The notes under the pieces were generated by a model, which was given only the letters and a program-made list of their open reading frames with translations, had not been told where the DNA came from and did no database searches. This document shows positions 1 to 6,304 of a DNA stretch of 6,386 nt, piece by piece. The DNA is from Spirochaetia bacterium (GTDB lineage: Bacteria > Spirochaetota > Leptospiria > Leptospirales > Leptonemataceae): assembly GCA_029880625.1 (NCBI GenBank), contig JAOUOA010000174.1, positions 1-6,386 of the forward strand, in the 5' to 3' direction. Position 1 is the stretch's first letter; every line of letters starts with the position of its first letter. A program made the translations under genes and the position numbers.

Positions 1-2394
1 ATCGTTCAGGCTTCCCAGTTCGCTTTCTTCCAGAATCAGAGCTTCCTGGGACACAAGCCTGAGCGAAGGCGTGTAAGCATTTTCAAGACCGGAACCCGGC
101 ATCAAAAGCCCCGGGTTAAAATGATCACCAGGGTCCACTTCTCTTTTATAGGCGGCCATCCTCTCCGTTTCGCTTTCAGTCAGAAACTGATATTTTGTAA
201 TCCCAATTCCATGTTCGCCGGAAACCACGCCTCCAAGAGATACAGCAAGCTTCATCACCCGCTCAACAATACGATGAGTTTCATTCAGCATTTCATAATC
301 GTTTGAATTTACAGGAATATTTGTATGGACATTCCCGTCTCCTGCATGCATATGGGTTGCTACAAAAATCCGTGAAGAACGAATCCCTCCATGGATTTGA
401 TCAAATTTATTGCGTACATCTTTCAGAGACGAGCCGCTGAATATTTCCTTCAGAGGCTTTTCAACTTCTTTCCTGTATGAAATTCTCATTTCGCGTCTGA
501 GAAGAAGATCAATCACTCTGTCCGATTTGGTGAAGGGAACACCGGGAAGAAGCCGCTGGCTGAGATCCCCGGCATTTTTTTCAAAAGACGCCAGGACTTC
601 CCCCCATCCTGCCTTTACGTTTTCCAGATGTTCTATTGAGATTGATATTTTGGATTTTAAAATTTCAATATTTTCAGGGCTTGATTTATATCCCCGTGAT
701 TCTGGCATTTCTCCTTTAAGATAATCAAGGGCGGAATCAATAATTTTCAGTTTATTCAGTATGGACTGTTCAATATTAATAATCTCAATCCCTTCGGTAT
801 AATCCGCAAGACGGTCCAGAGGGATGACAACATCTTCGTTGATCTTAAAAGCATTCGTATGCGCTGCAATGGCAGCTGTTTTCGCCCTTTCCTTCCAGAA
901 AGTTTTTCTGGCTTCAGGGCTTACGGCTGTAAAACCCTCCCCGCCTCTTTCTGCGGCAATCCGGATTACAGAAGAAGCAGCTCTTGCCACTTCGTCTTCA
1001 TCATCGCCGGACACATCGGCCAGAAGAACCATTTTGGGAGCTTCGCTTCTTGCCGATTTGCTTGAATAATCTACCGCTTTAATATATCGCTCATCAAGAT
1101 GCTCCAGACCCGTCAGCAGCACTCCGGGATTTCCATCCAGATAATTTTTAACATCAACAATTGCCGGGACTGCTTTTTTCAAATCGGTCCCGAAAAATTC
1201 AAGGCATACCGTTCGTGTAAAATCAGGCATTCTGTGAAGAACAAATTCTCCATGAAGAATAATTCCGTCCGTACCTTCTTTTTGCACACCCGGAAGTCCG
1301 AAGAGAACCTTGTCTGTAACATCTTTACCGAGTCCGGTCTTTCGAAAGGACGCTCCTTTGACCGACAGGATTTTTTCAGAAATCTGTGATCCGTTTAAGT
1401 CCTTTTTTGTAATACGAAACTCAACATTTTCCTGTTCATGAATTTTCCCCAGGTTGTGGTTTATCCTTTCAATCAGAAGAAAATTTCCATCCGGATCGAT
1501 CATGGAATAAGAAACAAGATTGTCCACCGTCGTGCCCCAGACGACAGCTTTTTTCCCTCCGGCATTCATGGAAATATTTCCGCCGATGGTTGAAGCATCC
1601 CAGCTTGTAGGATCAACAGCAAATGCAAGGCCATTTTCTTCTGCAAGCTCAGAAACCCTTCTTGTCACCACGCCAGCCCCTGCCCTAACCACAGGCACCT
1701 CTCCGTCTACTCCCGGAAGAGTTTTTTTAAGAACAGGGCCAAGCGATTCAAGCTTTTCTGTATTGATGACAGCACAGAAAGGATGGAGAGGCACAGCGCT
1801 TCCCGTATAACCTGTCCCGCCGCCTCTCGGCACTATGGGGATTTTAAGTCGGATCAGCTCACATACTATATTTTGAATTTCGTCTTCTGAATCAGGCGTA
1901 ATAACAACGAAAGGAAGTTCAATCCTCCAATCGCTTGCATCGGTTGAATGGGAAACTCTGGCAAGACCCCCAAAATCAATATTGTCTTTCGCAGTGAAAC
2001 GCAGAAGGGATTTTAATATTTTTTTGCGCTGTTTTTTTATATCGGAAAAGTTATTTTCAAATTCAGCGACTGCAGCTTCCGCAGCGCCTACCAGATCCAG
2101 GACTTTCAGATTCCCCATGGCCCTATCCCGAATCTGTCCAAGCCTGTGGTTCATGGCATTCACAAGAGAACGGAAACGTTTTTGATTTCCAAGGAGGTCA
2201 TCCTGCAGATATGGATTTCTGTTCACCACCCAGAGATCTCCAAGTACTTCAAACAACATCCGAGCGGAGCGGCCTGTTACTCTTTTAGCCCTCAGATCAT
2301 TCAGCACTTCCCAGTATTCCATTCCCAGAAAACGCCGGACAATTTCCAGATCAGAAAAAGATGTATAATTATATGGAATTTCGCGTATTCTCAT
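1..2394 (-). CDS. DUF3683-type FAD-linked oxidase (GlcD/D-lactate dehydrogenase superfamily), 3' end cut by window edge
   Basis: The frame is open for 798 codons from ATG 2394 to the left edge with no stop, so the gene is partial. The N-terminus (REIPYNYTSFSD, residues 4-15; TGRSARMLFEVLGDLWVV, 40-57; NRNPYLQDDLL, 58-68) matches the DUF3683 domain. A type 4 FAD-binding domain follows, with the pyrophosphate loop PRGGGTGYTG at 189-198 and TIGGNISMNAGG at 269-280. The FAD-oxidase C-terminal domain has HTNAFKINEDVV (512-523), HAGDGNVH (683-690), SGEHGIG (725-731) and FNPGLLMP (759-766). The family oxidises 2-hydroxy acids such as lactate or glycolate and passes electrons through FAD to Fe-S clusters; the substrate of this subfamily is not known to me. 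Full members are roughly 1,200-1,300 residues, so a cysteine-rich Fe-S half is expected beyond the edge. The start is fixed by an in-frame TGA 12 nt upstream; the Shine-Dalgarno is weak. It lies 127 bp downstream of the phospholipase gene in the same direction. Confidence 0.93.
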   Translation of the reverse strand, partial: MRIREIPYNYTSFSDLEIVRRFLGMEYWEVLNDLRAKRVTGRSARMLFEVLGDLWVVNRNPYLQDDLLGNQKRFRSLVNAMNHRLGQIRDRAMGNLKVLDLVGAAEAAVAEFENNFSDIKKQRKKILKSLLRFTAKDNIDFGGLARVSHSTDASDWRIELPFVVITPDSEDEIQNIVCELIRLKIPIVPRGGGTGYTGSAVPLHPFCAVINTEKLESLGPVLKKTLPGVDGEVPVVRAGAGVVTRRVSELAEENGLAFAVDPTSWDASTIGGNISMNAGGKKAVVWGTTVDNLVSYSMIDPDGNFLLIERINHNLGKIHEQENVEFRITKKDLNGSQISEKILSVKGASFRKTGLGKDVTDKVLFGLPGVQKEGTDGIILHGEFVLHRMPDFTRTVCLEFFGTDLKKAVPAIVDVKNYLDGNPGVLLTGLEHLDERYIKAVDYSSKSARSEAPKMVLLADVSGDDEDEVARAASSVIRIAAERGGEGFTAVSPEARKTFWKERAKTAAIAAHTNAFKINEDVVIPLDRLADYTEGIEIINIEQSILNKLKIIDSALDYLKGEMPESRGYKSSPENIEILKSKISISIEHLENVKAGWGEVLASFEKNAGDLSQRLLPGVPFTKSDRVIDLLLRREMRISYRKEVEKPLKEIFSGSSLKDVRNKFDQIHGGIRSSRIFVATHMHAGDGNVHTNIPVNSNDYEMLNETHRIVERVMKLAVSLGGVVSGEHGIGITKYQFLTESETERMAAYKREVDPGDHFNPGLLMPGSGLENAYTPSLRLVSQEALILEESELGSLND

Positions 2395-2444
2395 CCTGAT
2401 TTTCCATCATCAAAAGAGAGTTTAAACCCTGTAAAGGACGGTTC

Positions 2445-2457
2445 ACGGCAGGGCCGT
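2445..2457. repeat. Short inverted repeat in the phospholipase-oxidase gap
   Basis: ACGGC-AGG-GCCGT is a perfect 5-bp stem with a 3-nt loop, in the 127-bp gap between the two minus-strand genes. On the minus strand it lies about 50 nt before the oxidase start. No T-tract follows on either strand, so it is not a standard intrinsic terminator. Its loop-side CCCTG could instead pair with CAGGG nearer the oxidase (plus-strand 2427-2431), giving an alternative fold. It could be a weak attenuator or processing signal, or chance. Confidence 0.25.
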
Positions 2458-2521
2458 ATTTAGTCCATGATTCTTTTATCAGACTTACTTTTCTTTTAAC
2501 ATGAGATTGGGGTTTATGCAT

Positions 2522-3394
2522 TCAGACTTTTTTTATTTTCTTAAAAAACTTGCCCAGAGATCCTTCTGCATCCCTGTAACCTTCTTTGACAAGAGCCGTG
2601 GTCTTATTGGATGAAAAATCAAGCAATGACTGAAATCCCATCATCCTTTCAGGTGAGACTACATAGATATTGGGACTCTTTTTTCGTCTGCCTTTTGATA
2701 CAATTTTTAAATCCATGCAGGTCAATGCGGTCAGAAATGATGCTGCAAGCGCCTGTTCAAATACCCTTTCCAGAATATCCTGTGTGCCGCGTGGCAACTC
2801 CTGTTCCCTGCCGCCTATGGGTGAAGGAAGCACAACAATAATTTCTGAAGCGCCGGCTTTTAATGCAGGAAGAATCGGCGTATTCATCATCACCCCACCA
2901 TCCCAGTAAGGTCTGTTTTTTATTTCTCTCCAGGGGAAAAGAACTGGAATAGAACTTGATGCCATGATATGATCAATTGTTATTTCTTTATTTTTAAAAA
3001 TATGGAGTGTCGAGTCCAGGATACTGACAGCCGTAATATAAATTTCATAAGTACTTTTCTTTAGTAAATTTAAATCAAGGGTTCTGGAAATATATTCTTC
3101 CAGTGGAAGCGGATTTAATAGCGGTCGATTGTCCTTCTTTCTGAATCTCAAAAAGAAGTCTGTAAAGGAATGAAAGCGGTAAACCTGTTTTCTTTCAATC
3201 TCTTTCCAGATCATCTCCATTGTCTCAATTCCAACACTGCATCCGATGGCTGCTGCATTCAAGGCGCCGGCTGAAGTTCCGCATATTAGATCCGGTTTCC
3301 AACCGCATTCTGCTAAATACTTCCATACTCCCACCTGATAAGCGCCTCTTGCACCGCCTCCAGAAAGAATCAGAGCTTTTTTTCCGGTTCCCAT
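2522..3394 (-). CDS. Patatin-like phospholipase family protein
   Basis: This complete 290-residue protein has the full patatin signature: the glycine-rich oxyanion-hole motif GGGARG at residues 12-17, the nucleophile elbow GTSAG at 39-43 with Ser41, and the dyad aspartate in DGG at 165-167 (Asp165). The block ASSSIPVLFP (145-154) before the DGG is also typical. Patatin-type enzymes are Ser-Asp lipid acyl hydrolases that release fatty acids from phospholipids or other lipids. There is no signal peptide or membrane segment, so it is probably cytosolic or peripheral to the inner membrane; its length fits the small single-domain bacterial RssA-like group. The C-terminus is lysine-rich (FFKKIKKV), which could help membrane contact. 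The start puts GGGARG close to the N-terminus as usual, although no clear Shine-Dalgarno precedes it; a 7-bp dyad occupies that position. It is divergent from the FapA-like gene and upstream of the oxidase. A toxin or defence role is not indicated by its neighbours. Confidence 0.93.
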   Translation of the reverse strand: MGTGKKALILSGGGARGAYQVGVWKYLAECGWKPDLICGTSAGALNAAAIGCSVGIETMEMIWKEIERKQVYRFHSFTDFFLRFRKKDNRPLLNPLPLEEYISRTLDLNLLKKSTYEIYITAVSILDSTLHIFKNKEITIDHIMASSSIPVLFPWREIKNRPYWDGGVMMNTPILPALKAGASEIIVVLPSPIGGREQELPRGTQDILERVFEQALAASFLTALTCMDLKIVSKGRRKKSPNIYVVSPERMMGFQSLLDFSSNKTTALVKEGYRDAEGSLGKFFKKIKKV

Positions 3395-3395
3395 A

Positions 3396-3414
3396 GAACA
3401 AAGAAAATTTGTTC
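3396..3414. promoter_or_regulatory. Perfect 7-bp dyad at the phospholipase 5' end (possible operator or leader hairpin)
   Basis: GAACAAA (3396-3402), a 5-nt spacer GAAAA, then TTTGTTC (3408-3414) form a perfect inverted repeat ending one base before the phospholipase ATG. Read from the minus strand it falls just downstream of the -10-like TACAAT, so it covers the predicted first bases of the transcript. It could be a repressor operator, or an mRNA hairpin where a Shine-Dalgarno would normally be. The dyad is seen directly; the role is inferred. Confidence 0.45.
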
Positions 3415-3420
3415 GTGTAT

Positions 3421-3426
3421 ATTGTA
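3421..3426 (-). promoter_or_regulatory. Candidate -10 element (TACAAT) for the phospholipase gene
   Basis: On the minus strand TACAAT matches the sigma-70 -10 consensus at five of six positions and lies 26 nt before the phospholipase ATG. No recognisable -35 is found 16-18 nt upstream, so the promoter may be weak or activator-dependent, or the match may be chance. Confidence 0.35.
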
Positions 3427-3436
3427 AACGGCTTTG

Positions 3437-3465
3437 TTGACAGTCTGTGGCCCTTTATGTACATG
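3437..3465 (+). promoter_or_regulatory. Candidate promoter for the FapA-like gene
   Basis: A perfect TTGACA -35 box (3437-3442) is followed after 17 nt by TACATG (3460-3465), which matches the -10 consensus at only three positions. The start codon at 3494 lies 28 nt beyond. Overlapping 8-bp palindromes ATGTACAT (3457-3464) and TACATGTA (3460-3467) sit over the -10 position and could bind a regulator. The -35 is convincing; the -10 is weak. Confidence 0.4.
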
Positions 3466-3493
3466 TAAAAAAACCGATATTTAAATTAATTCC

Positions 3494-4900
3494 ATGGCGC
3501 ATGAAAAAATACATATTACTGTTGAGAAGGATAATATGACAGCCCGGCTCAGGGTTCGGGGTACCTACGACCCCACTGTTACCACTTCAGCCGTACGAGA
3601 GGCTCTCAATGAACTTGGCATTTCATACGGAGTGGATTCCGATGCCATAGAAAAAGCAATCGAACAGTACAATGCAGAGCAGAAAATGGACGAAAGCACA
3701 GTAATCGTCAAAGGATACCGCGGAAAAGAAACGGTAGATGGAAAAATAGAGCTTCTCATAGAAGAATCCAAACATGTAAGCATTGACGATTCCGGAAAAG
3801 CAGATTACAGGAACATAAAGAATTTTATTACTGCAAACCAGGGACAGGTTCTGGTCCGACACCACCTTCCCGTGCAGGGCGAAGCCGGAATGAATATTTA
3901 CGGAGATCAGGTCCCCGCCCGAGAGCCGAAAAATCCCCGTCTTGATGCAGGAATAAATGTAAGTATTGTACAAAAAGGCACATTCAATGAATATGTAGCA
4001 GATGCGAAAGGCATTGTATCCAGAAACAAACAGATCATCGAAGTGAATCCCATTCTTCAAATAGCGGGAAATGTGGGCATTGAATCAGGAAATATAAAGT
4101 ATGACGGCGACGTTGAAATCAGCGGCAGTGTTGACCGCGGCTCAAGCATACTTGCCAGCGGCAGCGTTTCTGTCGGAGGAATGATTGAATCAGGAAGTAT
4201 TAAACTGAGCGGAGTGCTGAATGTAAAAGGCGGCATCAATACAAAAAGCGAAGGAAGGATTCTTGTAAACAAGGAACTCATATCCGTTTATATCGATAAC
4301 TCCAAACTCTTTGTAAATGGAGACATCACCGTTGATCGGTCCATTACAATCAGCAATATCATTACTCACGGGAGCATCTTTTTAAAAGACCAGCACTCCA
4401 CAATCAGCGGCGGTGAAATTCTGGCCTATCATTCCATTACTGCAGATATTATCGGGAGCAAGGCTGAAATCCCTACTGTCATCACAATTGGAACCCATTT
4501 TGAAAGGAATAAGCAGGTTGTAGATATCACAAAAGAACTTGAAGATACAAAAAAAGAATTTGAAAGACTGACAGACGAAATGCAGAAAATGAAGCTTTTT
4601 GTTCAGAGAATGCGCAATAAAATTACAGAAGAAAAGCGGGAAGAATTCAGACTGAAAATTCAGGAGTACACACGCACCAAACAGCTGGGAGAAAAGCTTG
4701 AAAAAGATGCAAAAGAACTCCGGATGAGCCGATTCAACCCTGCTGAGGTTGCCGTAACAGCAAGAGAAATTCTTTATCCCGGCGTTCAAATCCATTACCG
4801 CGGCCATGTTGAAAAAATCACGGCGCCCATTACAAAATGCGTGATCCGGTTCCGGCCGTCTCAGGAAAAACCGGAAATCGAAGCCTTTACAGGCGACTGA
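3494..4900 (+). CDS. FapA family protein (DUF342, right-handed beta-helix)
   Basis: This complete 468-residue protein follows the DUF342/FapA layout. Residues 1-180 form the N-terminal domain, with the usual pattern of a first strand, a helix leading to ISYGVDSDAIEKAI (43-56), and GEAGMNIYGDQVPA (129-142). Residues 185-335 are short repeats of the type xxIxxSGSVxVGG, expected to fold as a right-handed beta-helix like that of the MinC C-terminal domain or bactofilins; GGEILAYHSITADIIGS (306-322) is typical of the family. Residues 340-412 are Lys/Glu-rich heptad-like sequence, a probable coiled coil, and 413-468 close the protein. There is no signal peptide, so it is cytosolic. A Vibrio member affects polar flagellation, but the molecular role of most members is unknown. 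The upstream ATG at 3494 keeps the conserved first strand (KIHITVEKDNMTARL) but has no Shine-Dalgarno; the in-frame ATG at 3536 has a good one. An in-frame TAA 12 nt upstream excludes longer starts. Confidence 0.88.
   Translation: MAHEKIHITVEKDNMTARLRVRGTYDPTVTTSAVREALNELGISYGVDSDAIEKAIEQYNAEQKMDESTVIVKGYRGKETVDGKIELLIEESKHVSIDDSGKADYRNIKNFITANQGQVLVRHHLPVQGEAGMNIYGDQVPAREPKNPRLDAGINVSIVQKGTFNEYVADAKGIVSRNKQIIEVNPILQIAGNVGIESGNIKYDGDVEISGSVDRGSSILASGSVSVGGMIESGSIKLSGVLNVKGGINTKSEGRILVNKELISVYIDNSKLFVNGDITVDRSITISNIITHGSIFLKDQHSTISGGEILAYHSITADIIGSKAEIPTVITIGTHFERNKQVVDITKELEDTKKEFERLTDEMQKMKLFVQRMRNKITEEKREEFRLKIQEYTRTKQLGEKLEKDAKELRMSRFNPAEVAVTAREILYPGVQIHYRGHVEKITAPITKCVIRFRPSQEKPEIEAFTGD
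3524..3530 (+). promoter_or_regulatory. Shine-Dalgarno-like GAGAAGG before an internal ATG of the FapA-like gene
   Basis: GAGAAGG lies 5 nt before the in-frame ATG at 3536 (Met15). It is a much better ribosome site than anything before ATG 3494, so translation may start at Met15 or at both. It also codes for Glu-Lys in the conserved first strand, so it may be incidental. Confidence 0.35.
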
Positions 4901-4904
4901 TTCT

Positions 4905-6221
4905 TTATCTTACCTTGCCCATTGTGTAGTTTTTTGTGACCCAGCGTCCGCCTTCCAGCTCCTTCCACTTCCCGTCTTTTCTGCCTCCAAGATAGGAACC
5001 TTCGCCTATTTTCTGTCCTTTCTTATTGTAATCAGTCCAGTATCCGCGCTTCATTTTCAAACGTACAGATAGTGCATCTTTATCCCTATCGTATTTTAAA
5101 AGAGAAGATGCAAATCCGCCTTCTTCTCTATCACATTCTTTTACTTTTCTCCCGAGACGGTTTACAATCATCCTGCAGTTTTTTTCCGGCATGGATTCCG
5201 ATATTTTCACGCCATCTTCATAAATTTCGCCGCTGACAACGACAAAGTCTGTCCCCTGGAATTTATAACGGCCGAAAATTTTCCCATTCTTATGATAAAA
5301 TGTCCATTTCCCCTGTCTGACATGATCGCGGTTTCCCTCTCCCATTTTTTCGCCGCTCTGATAATATTCCGTCCATTTACCTGAGCGCCTGCCGGTTTTT
5401 GAATCATAATTCCCTTCTTCAGCTTTTTTCCCGTTTTCATGATAAAAAATCCACCTCCCGGATTTTTTTTCGCACTTGCTTTTATCGCTCTGGCGGGAAT
5501 CATTTTTACAGGCAAGGTCGGGACGGTATGAGCCTTCTCCGGAGACATTGCCCTTTGCATTGAAGGTTGTTACCTTTCCTGATTTGAGGCCTGATTGATA
5601 CGATCCTTTAAATGACACATAAATTTCTTTTGTTTTTTCACTTTTAGAGCATTCAACCCAGGGGCCGGTTTTATCGCCTGACGTATAACTCCCCTCTGAA
5701 ATACAGTCTGTACCGGAAGAAAGCCGGCTCTGCCATGGCCCGTTTCTTTTGCCCTTTACATTCCTTCCTTTTTCTCTCCAGTCATCACTGCCGGGGAAGT
5801 ACGAAATTTCCTCTCCTTCCTTTTTACCTTTACTGTAGTTTACAGTTCTGGAACGTTTCCCTTCTTTCGTATAATAACTGAACAATCCGTCTTTTTTCCC
5901 GAACCTGTAAGGCCCCTTTTCCAGAACAGCAGAAGTTCCGCTGTAAAATTTTTCCCATTCGCCTTCACGCTTCAGTCTTAAAATAGATTTTTCATCTTCT
6001 GAGGCGGCCTTTTTGCATTTTTTCCCGGGAGGAAGAGTGACTGACCCTTTTTCAATAAGATCTCCCGTGCTTTTTTTATAACGGTACAGAACTGCGTTTT
6101 CTCCCTCACATTTTAAAACACCGACTCTGCCCGGAGGAGCTTTTTTCCCTCCTGCGGCGCCTGTACAGTACATGCTGAAAATTAAAAGAATTAAAGCCGA
6201 AAAAGAAAATCCAAATTTCAT
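4905..6221 (-). CDS. MORN/YwqK-type repeat protein, probable lipoprotein
   Basis: This complete 438-residue protein has an N-terminal hydrophobic leader (FSFSALILLIFSMYC) ending at Cys19, which suggests a lipoprotein signal, although Tyr at -1 is unusual and type I cleavage near TGAAGG is an alternative. The mature part is a chain of about eight or nine degenerate 20-25-residue repeats of the form G-x-W/x-x-Y-x-x-x-GKK-x-x-E-G-x-Y. The clearest are GRWIFYHENGKKAEEGNY (255-272), GKWTEYYQSGEKMGEGN (281-297), GKWTFYHKNGKIFGRY (304-319) and GYWTDYNKKGQKIGEGSY (393-410). This is the MORN_2/YwqK repeat, a beta-hairpin scaffold of generally unknown function. Databases often call it a YwqK-family antitoxin, but no toxin partner is present. 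Eight further cysteines (38, 69, 173, 191, 238, 250, 349, 363) fit a disulfide-bearing exported protein. The product is strongly lysine- and glycine-rich. The start has a good Shine-Dalgarno. It converges on the FapA-like gene with a 4-bp gap. Confidence 0.85.
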   Translation of the reverse strand: MKFGFSFSALILLIFSMYCTGAAGGKKAPPGRVGVLKCEGENAVLYRYKKSTGDLIEKGSVTLPPGKKCKKAASEDEKSILRLKREGEWEKFYSGTSAVLEKGPYRFGKKDGLFSYYTKEGKRSRTVNYSKGKKEGEEISYFPGSDDWREKGRNVKGKRNGPWQSRLSSGTDCISEGSYTSGDKTGPWVECSKSEKTKEIYVSFKGSYQSGLKSGKVTTFNAKGNVSGEGSYRPDLACKNDSRQSDKSKCEKKSGRWIFYHENGKKAEEGNYDSKTGRRSGKWTEYYQSGEKMGEGNRDHVRQGKWTFYHKNGKIFGRYKFQGTDFVVVSGEIYEDGVKISESMPEKNCRMIVNRLGRKVKECDREEGGFASSLLKYDRDKDALSVRLKMKRGYWTDYNKKGQKIGEGSYLGGRKDGKWKELEGGRWVTKNYTMGKVR

Positions 6222-6227
6222 GTAGAA

Positions 6228-6231
6228 CTCC
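6228..6231 (-). promoter_or_regulatory. Shine-Dalgarno GGAG of the repeat lipoprotein gene
   Basis: On the minus strand GGAG lies 6 nt before ATG 6221 and supports that start, which also places the hydrophobic leader directly at the N-terminus. Confidence 0.7.
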
Positions 6232-6238
6232 AGAGAAT

Positions 6239-6262
6239 AAAAAAATCCGTGAATATCTTCAC
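6239..6262 (-). terminator. Weak hairpin plus T-run in the repeat-lipoprotein leader
   Basis: On the minus strand GTGAA-GATA-TTCAC (6262-6249) is followed after 3 nt by seven T residues (6245-6239), just before the Shine-Dalgarno. The stem is only 5 bp and A/T-rich, so it would be a weak intrinsic terminator. It could end transcription from a gene to the right or attenuate the lipoprotein gene. Confidence 0.25.
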
Positions 6263-6304
6263 TGAATTCTTATCTTGGTTTATATTTTAAAAATTCAGGG
6301 TCAA
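6262..6304 (-). promoter_or_regulatory. Candidate promoter and flanking 7-bp inverted repeat for the lipoprotein gene
   Basis: On the minus strand TTGACC (6304-6299) and TATAAA (6284-6279) resemble -35 and -10 boxes, but the spacer is only 14 nt, shorter than usual. The TATAAA is bracketed by CTGAATT (6298-6292) and its complement AATTCAG (6268-6262), a perfect 7-bp inverted repeat with centres about 30 bp apart, close to three helical turns. This could be an operator pair. The rest of 6305-6386 shows no feature I can support. Confidence 0.3.

Noticed and set aside
121..2463. Several plus-strand open frames of 60-105 codons opposite the oxidase
   Set aside because: They are antisense shadows of the continuous minus-strand oxidase frame, which has strong family motifs throughout; none has recognisable motifs of its own.
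2522..3394. Patatin as effector of an anti-phage system such as CBASS
   Set aside because: No cyclase, sensor or other defence gene adjoins it in the window; it looks like a stand-alone housekeeping phospholipase.
3396..3414. Dyad as an SOS (LexA) box
   Set aside because: The Gram-positive GAAC-N4-GTTC spacing is not met (11 nt here), and the arms CAAA-N5-TTTG are in the opposite order to the Leptospira-type TTTG-N5-CAAA.
3565..4807. Minus-strand frames of 72-145 codons inside the FapA-like gene
   Set aside because: They lie opposite a well-supported coding frame and their products are Phe/Cys/Ser-rich, as expected of antisense of a Lys/Glu-rich gene.
5207..5560. 117-codon minus-strand frame within the lipoprotein gene
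   Set aside because: It overlaps the repeat lipoprotein in another frame; the lipoprotein frame shows leader, repeats and Shine-Dalgarno.
4905..6221. YwqK-type repeat protein as an antitoxin with a partner toxin
   Set aside because: No small toxin gene lies beside it, and an exported lipoprotein leader does not fit a cytosolic antitoxin; the database name is misleading.
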